This document shows, one piece after another, positions 16,092 through 25,446 of a stretch of DNA of 64,000 nt. Origin of the DNA: Streptomyces cyanogenus (GTDB taxonomy: Bacteria; Actinomycetota; Actinomycetes; Streptomycetales; Streptomycetaceae); the NCBI RefSeq assembly GCF_017526105.1, contig NZ_CP071839.1, positions 8,098,001 to 8,162,000 of the forward strand. Direction: 5' to 3'. The position numbers and the translations under genes were made by a program. The notes below the pieces were generated by a model, which was not told where the DNA came from, searched no databases, and saw only the letters and a list, made by a program, of their open reading frames with translations. The stretch's first letter is position 1; the number at the start of each line of letters is the position of its first letter.

Positions 16092-18533
16092 GTGACACGG
16101 AGGCAACCGGTTGAGGGCCTGCCGTTCCACGAGCCCACCCTGGCCGCTGCGCGCACCGTGGCCCAGGGCGCGTCCCTGCTGGCCGCCCTGATCGGTGCGG
16201 TGGGCCTGTCCGGATGGATCCTGGGTGTCGACGTCCTCAAGAGCGCACTGCCGGGCGGTGTTCCGGCCATGAAGCCGAACACCGCCGTGGCCCTGCTCTC
16301 GCTGGGCCTCTCGCTGTTCGTGGTGGTGCGCGGGTCCGCGGCCCCGAAGGTGATGGCCGGCGCCCGCGCGGCCGCGGTCCTGGCCACGTCGATCGGCGGG
16401 CTGACCCTGGCGGAGCACGTCACCGGTGCCGGCCTGGGCATCGATCAGCTTGTGTTCAGGGACGACACCGTCCTGGCCGCAACCGGAGCGCCCGGCCGGA
16501 CGGCGCCGAGTGCGGCCGCCGCGCTGACGATCGCGGGTGTGGCCGCCCTGTGCATGAGCATGCGCCGTCTGCCCGCCTGGACGAGCCAGGTCCCGGGCCT
16601 GGCGGTCCTCTGCCTGGGCCTGCTGCGCCTGTACGGCCTGGCCTACGATGCGCCGGAGCTGGAACGGTTCGGCGCCTACATGGCCCTGCCCACCGCGCTG
16701 GCCCTGGTGCTGCTCGGCGCCGCCGCCTTCCTCGGCCGCCCGGACGAGGGCCCTGCCGGCCTGCTGATGAACGCGGGCACCATGGGACCGCTCGGGCGCC
16801 GGCTGGTCGTCGCCAACCTGGTCGTTCCCCTGCTGCTGGGCTGGGCCGTCCTGGCCGGTCAGGACGCTGGGCTGTACGGCGGCCGGCTGGGGACGGCGCT
16901 GCTGGTGTGGGGCCACGCGACCGTGTTCACCGGGCTGGTCTTCGTCACCCTGCCCGTGGGCCGCCGGGTCGAGCTGGCGCACGCCCGGGCCGAGTGGCAG
17001 GTACGGCAGAACGAACTGCTGCTGGCGTTCATGGACCACACCCCCGCGATGGTGTTCATCACGGATCTGGACGGCCGGTTCCTGGCCGTCAACGCCCGGT
17101 TCGAGGAGAGCACCGGCCTGCCGTACGAACGGATCGTGGAGCAGCGGGCCCCGGACCTCCTGCCGCCCGCGCTGGCACGTCACCTGGGGGCCGACGACCT
17201 CGCCACGCTGGCCCGCGGCAGCGCCGTGCAGCGGGAGGGGCGCCTCCTGCTGCCGGGCGGGTGCCGGGACGTGCTGACCACGCTGTTCCCGTTGACCGAT
17301 CCGGCCGACCGGCCCTACGCCGCCTGCGGTGTGGTCATCGACATCACCGAACGCGTCGCCGCCCAGCGTGAGGTCCAGCGGGCACACCGGCGCTTCCACG
17401 CGCTGCTGGAATCCGCGCCCGACGCCACCTTGATCACCGACGGCGACGGGATCATCGTCATGGCGAACGCGCAGGTGAAAGGGCTCTTCGGCCGCAAGCC
17501 GGACGACCTCGTCGGCACCAGTGTCGTCGACCTGGTGCCCGGCCCGCGGCACCGGTGGCACAGCGCGCTGCTGAACACCTACTTGCGGCGGCGCGACGGC
17601 AGGCCGATCGTCCTGGACCGGGGCCTGTACGGGCTGCACGGCGACGGCGGCGAGTTCCCCGTCGAGGTCAGCATCAGCACCCTCCAGGCCGAACAGGAGA
17701 CGCTGGTGTTCCTGACCGTCAGGGACATCACCGAACGCAGGCAGGCCGAGGCCGACCGCGCCCAGCGCTACGAGCACCAGCGGCGCATCGCCTACACCCT
17801 GCAGCACAGCCTCATGGGCGAGCCGCCCCACCTGCCGCACCTGCCCAGCGCCCACCGGTACCTGGCGTCCGTCCAGGACCCCGGGGTCGGCGGCGACTGG
17901 TTCGACATCATCCCGCTGGACGCGGGCCGCACCGGCATCGTCATCGGTGACGTGATGGGCCGGGGCCTGGAGGCGGCGGCCGTCATGGGCCAGCTGCGCG
18001 CCGCCTCCCACGCGCTGGCCCGTACGGGCATCACGCCCAGCCGGCTCATGACCGGTCTGGACGCGTTCGTCGGCGACCTCGCGGACCAGCTCGTCACCTG
18101 CACCTACCTGGTCGTGGACCAGGACGCCCGCGAGGTCACCCTGTGCTCGGCCGGACACATGCCGGTCATCGCCCTGACCCCGGACGGACCCGCCCACCGG
18201 CTGCGGGCACCCGTCGGTGTGCCGCTGGGCGTCAACGGCCTGTCCGGCACCGCCGTGCCGTTCCAGGAGACGACCCGGTCGCTGCCCTCGGGCAGCACAC
18301 TCGCGCTCTACACCGACGGACTGGTCGAGCGGCCCGGCGCCGACATCGACGCCCGGATCGACATCCTCGCCCACACCCTCGACGGCGCGCTCAAGGACGA
18401 CCCCGGGGAGCCCGGCGCCCTGGACGAGGCCGCCTCCCTGCTGATCGGCACCCTCATCCCGGACACGACCCTGCACGACGACGACGTGACGCTGCTCCTG
18501 GTCGGCCTGCCGGCGTCGGCCACGGCCGCGTAG
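16092..18533 (+). CDS. Membrane-bound PAS/SpoIIE-type PP2C serine phosphatase
   Basis: The 813-residue protein starts at GTG 16092, with AAAGG 9 nt upstream. About eight transmembrane helices fill residues 15-290. Two PAS domains follow at about 305-430 (AMVFITDLDGRFLAVNARFE) and 435-560 (DATLITDGDGIIVMANAQV). A SpoIIE/PPM phosphatase domain occupies about 575-805. It has metal-binding motifs VGGDWFDIIPL and IGDVMGRGLEAAAVMGQLR, the loop LALYTDGLVERPGADID and the terminal DDDVTLLLVG. Family knowledge: such phosphatases dephosphorylate anti-anti-sigma factors to activate stress sigma factors. It is one of four SpoIIE proteins in the window. No sigma, anti-sigma or STAS gene is adjacent. Confidence 0.92.
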   Translation: MTRRQPVEGLPFHEPTLAAARTVAQGASLLAALIGAVGLSGWILGVDVLKSALPGGVPAMKPNTAVALLSLGLSLFVVVRGSAAPKVMAGARAAAVLATSIGGLTLAEHVTGAGLGIDQLVFRDDTVLAATGAPGRTAPSAAAALTIAGVAALCMSMRRLPAWTSQVPGLAVLCLGLLRLYGLAYDAPELERFGAYMALPTALALVLLGAAAFLGRPDEGPAGLLMNAGTMGPLGRRLVVANLVVPLLLGWAVLAGQDAGLYGGRLGTALLVWGHATVFTGLVFVTLPVGRRVELAHARAEWQVRQNELLLAFMDHTPAMVFITDLDGRFLAVNARFEESTGLPYERIVEQRAPDLLPPALARHLGADDLATLARGSAVQREGRLLLPGGCRDVLTTLFPLTDPADRPYAACGVVIDITERVAAQREVQRAHRRFHALLESAPDATLITDGDGIIVMANAQVKGLFGRKPDDLVGTSVVDLVPGPRHRWHSALLNTYLRRRDGRPIVLDRGLYGLHGDGGEFPVEVSISTLQAEQETLVFLTVRDITERRQAEADRAQRYEHQRRIAYTLQHSLMGEPPHLPHLPSAHRYLASVQDPGVGGDWFDIIPLDAGRTGIVIGDVMGRGLEAAAVMGQLRAASHALARTGITPSRLMTGLDAFVGDLADQLVTCTYLVVDQDAREVTLCSAGHMPVIALTPDGPAHRLRAPVGVPLGVNGLSGTAVPFQETTRSLPSGSTLALYTDGLVERPGADIDARIDILAHTLDGALKDDPGEPGALDEAASLLIGTLIPDTTLHDDDVTLLLVGLPASATAA

Positions 18534-18612
18534 GCGGCGGGCGCTCGCCCCCGGCAGGTCACCGCGCAAGCCGCCCTCGCAGGGGTGGGTCGCCGCCGCG
18601 GCGAGCGCGCGA

Positions 18613-18627
18613 TACCCTGCCTGGGTA
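18613..18627 (+). promoter_or_regulatory. CsoR-like operator candidate
   Basis: TACCC-N5-GGGTA is a perfect 5-bp inverted repeat about 40 nt upstream of the first gene of the putative metal module. Its form recalls the C/G-run palindromes bound by copper-sensing CsoR proteins. No csoR gene is in the window, so the assignment is inference. Confidence 0.4.
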
Positions 18628-18667
18628 CCGTACCGAGCGGACGCCGACGAGCAGGAGGAACACGACC

Positions 18668-19111
18668 GTGGAGGGCGCGTGGGCAGGCAGGCGGGGTGTC
18701 GCCCGGCTCTGTGCCCTGTGCGCGGTGCTGTGCGGCCTGTTCCTCATGCACGGCGCCCCGGCCACCGCGGCGGAAGGCTGCCACACCGCCATGACCATGG
18801 CGGCGGTCTCGCCGATGCCCGCCGGCCACGCGGCCGCCGTGACGACCCCGGCGGCGCCGGCCGCACACGGTCCGGGACCCACGGTGCGGGCTGCCGACAC
18901 GTCCCGGACGCCCGGGACGTTGTGCGTCTCCACGCCGGCCCCCGAGCGCACCCCGCTGCCCGCCCCCGGCCTGCTCGCCGTGGCAGGCGGAGCGGCGCTC
19001 GCCCTGTGGACGCGGGCCCGGCTGCGTACGGCGGCCGGCGGGACGGGGCGGCGCGGTCCACCGGCCGGGGGACGAGACCTCCTGCTCCAGGTGTGCATCG
19101 CGCGGACGTGA
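18668..19111 (+). CDS. DUF6153-like small secreted/membrane protein
   Basis: The 147-residue product is read from GTG 18668 with AGGAGG 9-10 nt upstream. It has a signal-like start (LCALCAVLCGLFLMHGAP), then His/Met/Cys residues (EGCHTAMTMAAVSPM). A proline-rich segment with LCVSTPAPERTPLPAPG leads to a hydrophobic helix (LLAVAGGAALALW) and the conserved tail PPAGGRDLLLQVCIART. This organisation matches the DUF6153 proteins I know from Streptomyces, which often sit beside copper- or heavy-metal-related genes. It is the first gene of a probable operon with the Met/His-rich lipoprotein and the permease. The molecular role is unknown. Confidence 0.7.
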   Translation: MEGAWAGRRGVARLCALCAVLCGLFLMHGAPATAAEGCHTAMTMAAVSPMPAGHAAAVTTPAAPAAHGPGPTVRAADTSRTPGTLCVSTPAPERTPLPAPGLLAVAGGAALALWTRARLRTAAGGTGRRGPPAGGRDLLLQVCIART

Positions 19112-19214
19112 CAGGCACGCGCCGGAACCGGGCCCCAGGCCTGCGACCGGCACCGTGCCCTGTTCGTTTCCGCGCACCCCCCGGTGTGGTGCGCCCACCC
19201 GGAAAGACCCATCG

Positions 19215-20165
19215 ATGTCTTCTGCTTCCCGTTCCCGGCTGCGTGCTTCCCGTCCCACCCCGCGCCGCCGTGGCCTCGCCGCGGTCGGCGCCGCGGCCTT
19301 CCTCGCGGTGACGCTCGCCGCCTGCGGCTCCTCCGGCGGCTCCTCCTCGTCCATGCCGGGCATGGACCACGGCGCCACGTCCGCCACGTCCTCCTCGCCC
19401 AGCGCCGCGCAGACGCCGGGTGACATGCCGGGCATGGACCACATGGCCACCGGCAACGGCCTGTCCGACTCCCGGGACGGCTACCGCCTCACCTCCGCGG
19501 ACACGACCCTGCCGGCCGGCCGGCAGACCGCCTACCGGTTCACGGTCACGGGCCCGGACGGCAAGGCGGTCACCGGCTTCACCCTCGACCAGACCAAGCG
19601 GATGCACTTCTACGCCGTCCGCTCCGACCTGACCGGCTTCCAGCACCTGCACCCCACCATGGCCGCCGACGGCACCTGGACCGCGGACCTGGCCCCCCTC
19701 ACCGCGGGCCGCTGGCGCGTGTTCGCCTCCTTCACGCCCGCCGCCGGGGCCGGCAAGGGCAAGGACTTCGTGCTCTCGCGCCCCGTCACCGTGCCCGGCA
19801 AGGCCACGGACAGCCCGCTGCCCGCCCCCGCCGCCGGCACGCGGGTCGACGGGTACACCGTCACCGTCAAGGGCGAGCCCATGGCGGGGATGGCGCACCC
19901 GCTGACCGTCTCCATCGCCGAGGACGGCAGGCCCGTCACCGGCCTCCAGCCCTATCTGGACACCTACGCGCACCTGACCGCCTTCCACGAGGGCGACGCC
20001 GCGTTCGCCCACCTCCACCCGACCACCGAGGCGACCGGCGGCCACGGCGGCCCGGACCTGACCTTCCATGCCGAACTGCCCGCTTCCGGCAACTGGCGGC
20101 TGTTCCTGCAGTTCCAGACCGGCGGCACGCTCCACACCGCCGCCGTGACCCTGCACGTCGGCTGA
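19215..20165 (+). CDS. Met/His-rich lipoprotein, probable metal-binding
   Basis: The 316-residue protein starts at ATG 19215 with GGAAAG 8 nt upstream. An Arg-rich n-region leads to a lipobox ending VTLAAC, so it is a predicted lipoprotein. Right after the cysteine come two MPGMDH motifs (SMPGMDHGA and DMPGMDHMA), typical of copper-binding extracytoplasmic proteins. The rest is beta-rich, with QTKRMHFYAVRSDLTGFQHL, then HPTM and AFAHLHPTTEATGGHGG placing several His pairs that may bind metal. Neighbours are a DUF6153-like protein and a DUF318 permease on the same strand. Inferred role: extracytoplasmic capture or delivery of a transition metal, most likely copper. Confidence 0.85.
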   Translation: MSSASRSRLRASRPTPRRRGLAAVGAAAFLAVTLAACGSSGGSSSSMPGMDHGATSATSSSPSAAQTPGDMPGMDHMATGNGLSDSRDGYRLTSADTTLPAGRQTAYRFTVTGPDGKAVTGFTLDQTKRMHFYAVRSDLTGFQHLHPTMAADGTWTADLAPLTAGRWRVFASFTPAAGAGKGKDFVLSRPVTVPGKATDSPLPAPAAGTRVDGYTVTVKGEPMAGMAHPLTVSIAEDGRPVTGLQPYLDTYAHLTAFHEGDAAFAHLHPTTEATGGHGGPDLTFHAELPASGNWRLFLQFQTGGTLHTAAVTLHVG

Positions 20166-20171
20166 CCCACG

Positions 20172-20205
20172 GCGGGGCGCCGTCGCCCGTACGGCGGCGC
20201 CCCGC
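20172..20205 (+). terminator. Hairpin between lipoprotein and permease genes
   Basis: An 11-bp perfect stem (GCGGGGCGCCG, 20172-20182, with its complement at 20195-20205) and a 12-nt loop lie just after the lipoprotein stop. There is no U-tract. It may terminate or attenuate transcription into the permease gene. Confidence 0.5.
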
Positions 20206-20274
20206 ACCCCGGCCGGCGGCAGCGGTCCCCGCATGGGTGGCCGTACACCACGCTGCGCAGGGAAGGCTTCACAG

Positions 20275-21435
20275 ATGCACGCCGTACTGCACGCGCTCTC
20301 GATCACCGGATCCATGACCTGGGAGATCACCTGGGCCCTGATCCTGGGCTTCGCCCTGTCCGCCGTCGTCCAGGCCGTGATCCGGAAATCCACCGTCGTC
20401 TCCCTGCTCGGCGACGACCGGCCGCGCACCCTCGCCGTCTCCGCGGGCCTGGGCGCGGCGTCCTCCTCCTGCTCCTACGCCGCGGTGGCGCTGGCCCGCT
20501 CGCTGTTCCGCAAGGGCGCGAACTTCACCGCCGCGATGGCCTTCGAGATCGCCTCCACCAACCTCGTCGTCGAGCTCGGCGTCATCCTGGCGCTGCTGAT
20601 GGGCTGGCAGTTCACCGCCGCGGAGTTCGTCGGCGGCCCCGTCATGATCGTTGTGCTGGCCGTCCTGTTCCGCCTGTTCCTGCGCCGGGGTCTGCTGGGC
20701 CAGGCCCGAGAACAGGCGGAGAAAGGGCTGGCCGGGTCGATGGAGGGTCACGCGGGGATGGACATGTCCGTGCCGGCCGCAGGCTCTTTCGGCAGCCGGC
20801 TGCTCTCCCGCGAGGGCTTCACCGCCACCAGTCACGTCTTCGTCATGGAGTGGGCGGCGATTCTGCGCGACCTCGTCGTCGGACTGCTCGTCGCCGGCGC
20901 GATCGCCGCCTGGGTCCCGGACTCCTTCTGGCACGCCTTCTTCTTCGACGGCCACCCGCTCGCCGCCAAGCTGTGGGGTCCCCTCGTCGGCCCACTGGTG
21001 GCGATCGCCTCGTTCGTGTGCTCCATCGGCAACGTTCCGCTGGCCGTGGTGCTGTGGAAGGGAGGCATCAGCTTCGGCGGCGTGGTGGCGTTCATCTTCG
21101 CCGACCTGCTGATCCTGCCGATCCTCAACATCTACCGGAAGTACTACGGCGCGAAGATGGCCGCGTTCCTCCTCGGCACCTTCTACCTCGCCATGGTCAC
21201 GGCCGGATACGTCGTGGAGTTCGCCTTCGGCGGCCTCGGCCTGATCCCCGACCAGGCCGCCGCGCAGGTCCCCATGGAGGGCATCGGCTGGAACTACACC
21301 ACCTGGCTCAACATCGTCTTCCTCGTCCTCGCCGGCGTGCTCCTGGTGCGGTTCCTGCGGACCGGCGGGCTGCCCATGCTGCGCATGATGGGCGGCTCAC
21401 CCGCGAGCGGCCAGGACCACGGCGACCACGGGTGA
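20275..21435 (+). CDS. DUF318/ArsP_1-type permease
   Basis: The 386-residue integral membrane protein starts at ATG 20275 with GGAAGG 8 nt upstream. It has about eight to ten hydrophobic helices in two blocks around a cytoplasmic loop (residues about 140-190). Conserved features of the PF03773 permeases are GLGAASSSCSYAAVALARSL (vicinal Cys in the first block) and the second-block repeat VCSIGNVPLAVVLWKGGISF. Family knowledge: relatives export organoarsenicals or are associated with mercury and copper genes. With the Met/His-rich lipoprotein upstream it probably completes a metal-handling module, though the ion is unproven. Confidence 0.88.
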   Translation: MHAVLHALSITGSMTWEITWALILGFALSAVVQAVIRKSTVVSLLGDDRPRTLAVSAGLGAASSSCSYAAVALARSLFRKGANFTAAMAFEIASTNLVVELGVILALLMGWQFTAAEFVGGPVMIVVLAVLFRLFLRRGLLGQAREQAEKGLAGSMEGHAGMDMSVPAAGSFGSRLLSREGFTATSHVFVMEWAAILRDLVVGLLVAGAIAAWVPDSFWHAFFFDGHPLAAKLWGPLVGPLVAIASFVCSIGNVPLAVVLWKGGISFGGVVAFIFADLLILPILNIYRKYYGAKMAAFLLGTFYLAMVTAGYVVEFAFGGLGLIPDQAAAQVPMEGIGWNYTTWLNIVFLVLAGVLLVRFLRTGGLPMLRMMGGSPASGQDHGDHG

Positions 21436-21571
21436 CCGCCCCCGCCCGGCTGCCGACCGACGCGCCCGGCAGGCCCCGCGCGGGGGGCGGCCTGAACGGG
21501 CCCGCGGTGGGCGCCGTATCTGAGCGCAGGGGCGTGGAAGCCCCGTATCCGCGGGACGGAAGGAGAGCCAG

Positions 21572-22351
21572 GTGCCGACACCGCCCGACCCCGAACAGCC
21601 GCCGCCCGGGCAGGTGCTGGAGCCCGTCCGGGTCCTGCGGCCCCGCCGCTTCGACGCCCTGGCGGAGCTGATGCGGGAGTTCCGGCCCGACCCGGTGACG
21701 TACGAGCCCCTCGGCACGGCACCCGGTCCGCACGGCTCGCCGGCGCGGACGGCCCACCCCGTCGAGGCCGACACCCAGGAACTCCCGCCCGTCCCCACGC
21801 CCCTGCCGGCGACCGCCCGCCGTCCCGCGTCCCCCCGCACCGCTGCCGCCCCTGCCGCGGCCGCCCCCGGTCCGGGTCCCGGACTGCGCCGGGCCGCCGT
21901 CGCCGTGGCCGTGGCCGCCGCGGCACTCGTCGGCTTCGGCTGCGCCCTGCTGCTCCCCGGCCGCCAGCAGGCCGCCGCCACCGCCGACCCGTCCCCACCG
22001 GCCACGGCCGCCGCGTCGGCCCCCGCGTCGGCCCCGTCGCCCACCGCCTCGGCCCCGCCGTCGGCCCCCACAACATCGGCCGCACCCACCGCCGCGACCG
22101 ACCCCGACGGCCCCGGCACCCTCCGCCAGGGCGACACCGGCCCCGAGGTCACCGACCTTCAGCAGCGCCTGCTGCGCATCCCGGACGTCTACCGCGACGG
22201 CTCCACCAGCGGCACCTACGACGCCACGCTCACCGAGGCCGTGGCCCGCTTCCAGCTCTGGTACGGCATCAGCGGCGACGAGACGGGTGTCTACGGGAAC
22301 GACACGCGCCGTGCGCTGGAGTCCCGCACCGGCTTCGGAGACGATGCATGA
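21572..22351 (+). CDS. Peptidoglycan-binding-domain membrane protein
   Basis: The 259-residue product starts at GTG 21572, with AAGGAG about 7 nt upstream. A proline-rich cytoplasmic N-terminal region includes FDALAELMREFRPDPVTYE. A single transmembrane helix follows at about residues 109-130 (AAVAVAVAAAALVGFGCALL). An Ala/Pro/Ser-rich wall-spanning linker of about 55 residues leads to a PG_binding_1 domain (residues about 187-255: LRQGDTGPEVTDLQQRLLRI, then YDATLTEAVARFQLWYGI). It is probably anchored in the membrane with its C-terminal domain contacting the cell wall. The downstream flavin reductase starts 54 nt later and may be co-transcribed. Confidence 0.88.
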   Translation: MPTPPDPEQPPPGQVLEPVRVLRPRRFDALAELMREFRPDPVTYEPLGTAPGPHGSPARTAHPVEADTQELPPVPTPLPATARRPASPRTAAAPAAAAPGPGPGLRRAAVAVAVAAAALVGFGCALLLPGRQQAAATADPSPPATAAASAPASAPSPTASAPPSAPTTSAAPTAATDPDGPGTLRQGDTGPEVTDLQQRLLRIPDVYRDGSTSGTYDATLTEAVARFQLWYGISGDETGVYGNDTRRALESRTGFGDDA

Positions 22352-22405
22352 GCGCAGAACGCGTGAGCGAACGGGACCGAGCGGCGGCGGACGGGAGCGG
22401 ACGGC

Positions 22406-22918
22406 ATGGCGGACGAGAGCGGCACGCGGGGCGAGGCGACGGATCCGAGCGGCTTCTTCGACCGGCTGGACCCGGACATGTGCGTGGTCACCGTCGCGGC
22501 GAGCGGCGAGCGGGCCGGCTGCCTGGTCGGCTTCGCCTCGCAGTGCTCCATCGAACCGCTCCGGTTCGCCGTGTGGCTGTCCAAGGCCAACCGCACCTAC
22601 CGGGTCGCCCGGGCCGCCCAGTTCCTCGCCGTCCATCTGCTCACCCGGGACCAGCGGGAGCTGGCGGAACTCTTCGGCGGCGAGACGGGCGACGAGACCG
22701 ACAAGTTCGCCCGGCTCGACTGGCGGGAGGGGCACGGCGGCGCCGCCGTCCTGACGGACGCGGCGGCCTGGTTCGTCGGCACCATCCTGCACCGCACCGA
22801 CGGTGGTGACCACGTCGGGTTCGTGCTCGATCCGGTCCAGTGGGGCGAGGGGGCGGGTGGGCCGCTGCTGCGCCTCTCCGACGCCGTGGGCATCGACGCC
22901 GGCCACCCCGTGGACTGA
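22406..22918 (+). CDS. Flavin reductase-domain protein
   Basis: The 170-residue protein starts at ATG 22406 with a purine-rich site (GGGAGCGGAC) upstream. It shows the flavin-reductase-like FMN-binding split barrel: MCVVTVAASGERAGCLVGFA, then RFAVWLSKANRTYRVARAAQ and FLAVHLLTRDQRELAELFGG. Family knowledge: such proteins reduce FMN or FAD with NAD(P)H for a partner monooxygenase, or act as stand-alone oxidoreductases. No monooxygenase is adjacent. Its end is 25 nt from the convergent SpoIIE gene. Confidence 0.88.
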   Translation: MADESGTRGEATDPSGFFDRLDPDMCVVTVAASGERAGCLVGFASQCSIEPLRFAVWLSKANRTYRVARAAQFLAVHLLTRDQRELAELFGGETGDETDKFARLDWREGHGGAAVLTDAAAWFVGTILHRTDGGDHVGFVLDPVQWGEGAGGPLLRLSDAVGIDAGHPVD

Positions 22919-22943
22919 GCGCGCCCCGGGACCGGTCGCGGCA

Positions 22944-25334
22944 CTAGCCGTCCGCGTCCCGCTCATCCTCCAGAGGCATCCGGATGTCCAGCACACACAC
23001 GTCGTCCCGCCGCTCGTCCGCGAGCATCGACGCGAGGAGCGCGTCCAGGGAGCCCGCCTCGCCGCGGCTGTGGCGGCGCACCGCCTCGGCCAGCCGGGCG
23101 AAACCCGCGTCGAGGCCCTCGCCGGGGCGCTCGACCAGGCCGTCGGTGTACAGCAGCAGCCGGTCCCCGGGTTCCAGCCGCAGTTCCCGCGACTCGTAGA
23201 CGGGGGTCGACGTCGCGCCGAGCAGCATGCCGCCGGGCCGGTCCAGGAAGCGCACCTCGCCCCGGCGCACCAGCAGCGGCGGCGGGTGCCCGGCCTGCGC
23301 CCAGGACAGGACGTGCCGGTCGGGGTCGTAGTGGGCCAGCACCATGGTGGCGGTGATCTGGCCGTCCCGGGAGTGCAGCAGGAGCTGGTTCAGCCGCGCC
23401 AGAGCCCCGGTGAGCGAGGAGCCGGTGCTGACCATGCCCTTCGCGGTGAACCGGAGCTGGGCCATGGTGGCCACGGCGTCGATACCGTGGCCCGCCACGT
23501 CACCGACCACGAACAGCGCGTCGCAGTCCGGCAGTTCGACGGCGCTGAACCAGTCACCGCCGACGTGGATGCCGGCCTGCGCGGGCAGGTAGGCCACCTC
23601 GACGCGCAGCCCGGCCAGCCGCACCGGCTTGCTGGGCAGCGGCAGCAGGGCGTGCTGCAGCCGGGTCGCCAGGGCCCGTTCGGCCTGGAGGATGCCGCGC
23701 TGGAGGAGCATCGCCCGTTCGCTCTCCACCAGCGCGAGTTCCGCGCTGCGCTGCGCGGTGAGGTCCTGGACGAAGCCGTGCACCTCCACCGGGGTGCCGT
23801 CGGGCGCCGTGACGGCCTCCGCGACCATCCGCAGATGCCGGACCCCCGCGGGCGTGTCGATGCGGAACGGCACGTTGAACGGCCGTCCCCGGGAGACGAG
23901 TTCGGCGATCGCGTGGGCCAGCGGGCCGGTGTCCTCCGGCAGGGCCAGGTCGGGCAGCTGCTCCAGCCGGACCGGGTCCTGGCCGGGGACCAGACCGAGC
24001 ACGGCGTACGTCTGCGCGGCCCAGGAGATCTCCTGGGTGACCAGGTTCCAGTTGGCCCAGCCCAGGTTGCCGAGCCGCTGCACGTCGGCGAGGCGCTGTT
24101 CCTGCCGGTCCACCGGGTCGTGCCGCAGCCAGGTCACCACCAGACCCTCGCCCAGCGGGGCGGCCCGCACCGTGTAGGTGGCGGTCACGGGTACCTCGCC
24201 GACCACGTCCTGGTAGACGAACGGCTCGCCCTCGAAGGGCGCTCCGGTCTCCAGGGCCTGCAGATAGCCCTGCCACAGCGGTTCGCCCGCGACCGACGGG
24301 TAGCTCTCCAGGATGTGTCTGCCGACCATGGCCCGGCCGGTCCGGCCGAACACGTCGACCGCCTCCGGGGTGGCGGCGTCGATGCGGTAGTCCTCCACCT
24401 CGCCAGAGGGGGCGCGCAGCGGGGTCAGCAGGATCGCGGCGCCCGGCAGCGCGTCGAACACGGCCTGTACGGTCGGGGAGAAGTCCCCGGGTGTACCGTT
24501 CTGCGGGCTGTCGAAGGCCCGCAGCCGGCCCGCGCAGAGCCGGGCCACGGCCCGCAGCAGCTCCCGCTCGCGCGGGGTGAACGGCCCGCCCCGCCGGCGC
24601 AGCACCCCGAGGGCGGCGTGGGCGGTGTCCCCGGCCGGCAGCGGCAGCCAGGCCCGGGTGAGCCACCGCTCCGGGGGATCCCCGATGAGCAGGTACCGCG
24701 TGCGGTCGACGGCGAGGTCCTCCAGCCAGCGGGGCTCCCCGGACCGCAGGGCGTCCATCGCGGCCACGCCGGGCATCGGGGGCAGCTGACGCCACTGGGC
24801 GGCGAGAGTGGGGTCGATGCCGGCGTGTCCCATCAGCCCCAGGCCGCCCTCGGGCAGCCGCTCGTACAGCATCACCGCGTCGCCGCCCACCTCCTGCACC
24901 AGGTGCTCCAGCAGGCATCCGGCCAGTTCGTGCGGCGAGCCGACCCGGACCAGGTCGCGGGCGATGTGCCCGAGCACGTCCGCGAGGTCGGTGGTGCCGG
25001 CGGGCGCGCTCCCGCAGGAGGCGGTGCCGGCGGGTGCCGTCGGGGTGGTGGCGGGCCGTTCCATGGGCGGCAAGGCGCCCAGGGTGAGCCAGCACTGTTC
25101 GAGGAGGGTGCGGTTGCCTTCCTTGGCGCGCTGGGCCAGCTCCTCGTGGGCCGTGTCCGGCGTACACCCGGTGAGGGCCATCAGCACGCCCTTGGCCCGC
25201 TCCAGGACCGCCGAGGTCGCGGCCAGGTCCCGCAGCCGCTCCACCTCCGCGCGCTGCCGGGCCACGACCCTGGCCAGCGCCGCCAGATCGGCGCTGGGGT
25301 CGCGGTCCACCGGAGGCAGAGGCTCGCTCGTCAC
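22944..25334 (-). CDS. ANTAR/GAF/PAS/SpoIIE-type phosphatase
   Basis: The 796-residue reading from GTG 25334 (an alternative GTG lies at 25370) starts TSEPLPPVDRDPSADLAALA. Residues about 20-85 form an ANTAR-like helical domain (LERAKGVLMALTGCTPDTAH). GAF-like (about 110-265) and PAS-like (about 285-540) sensor regions follow. The C-terminal SpoIIE phosphatase has VGGDWFSAVELPDC, VVGDVAGHGIDAVATMAQLR and LLLYTDGLVERPGEGLD. ANTAR normally binds RNA to prevent termination, so its fusion to a phosphatase is notable but recurrent in Streptomyces. No membrane segment is present, so it probably acts in the cytoplasm. Its substrate anti-anti-sigma factor is not in the window. Confidence 0.9.
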   Translation of the reverse strand: MTSEPLPPVDRDPSADLAALARVVARQRAEVERLRDLAATSAVLERAKGVLMALTGCTPDTAHEELAQRAKEGNRTLLEQCWLTLGALPPMERPATTPTAPAGTASCGSAPAGTTDLADVLGHIARDLVRVGSPHELAGCLLEHLVQEVGGDAVMLYERLPEGGLGLMGHAGIDPTLAAQWRQLPPMPGVAAMDALRSGEPRWLEDLAVDRTRYLLIGDPPERWLTRAWLPLPAGDTAHAALGVLRRRGGPFTPRERELLRAVARLCAGRLRAFDSPQNGTPGDFSPTVQAVFDALPGAAILLTPLRAPSGEVEDYRIDAATPEAVDVFGRTGRAMVGRHILESYPSVAGEPLWQGYLQALETGAPFEGEPFVYQDVVGEVPVTATYTVRAAPLGEGLVVTWLRHDPVDRQEQRLADVQRLGNLGWANWNLVTQEISWAAQTYAVLGLVPGQDPVRLEQLPDLALPEDTGPLAHAIAELVSRGRPFNVPFRIDTPAGVRHLRMVAEAVTAPDGTPVEVHGFVQDLTAQRSAELALVESERAMLLQRGILQAERALATRLQHALLPLPSKPVRLAGLRVEVAYLPAQAGIHVGGDWFSAVELPDCDALFVVGDVAGHGIDAVATMAQLRFTAKGMVSTGSSLTGALARLNQLLLHSRDGQITATMVLAHYDPDRHVLSWAQAGHPPPLLVRRGEVRFLDRPGGMLLGATSTPVYESRELRLEPGDRLLLYTDGLVERPGEGLDAGFARLAEAVRRHSRGEAGSLDALLASMLADERRDDVCVLDIRMPLEDERDADG

Positions 25335-25446
25335 GCGACGAGCATCGCACACCTGGGGCCGCTCGATCACTCGTCTGCCGGGTCGGGATTCGTACGACCT
25401 TCAGGCAAGCTGCCAGCGCGGGTGAAAGTGCAGGTCAGGAAGGAGA

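Noticed and set aside
14499..18569. Very long minus-strand open frame (1,356 codons)
   Set aside because: It lies antisense to the HEAT-like and SpoIIE genes, which have recognisable domains; the product is Gln/Arg/Gly-rich without any family pattern.
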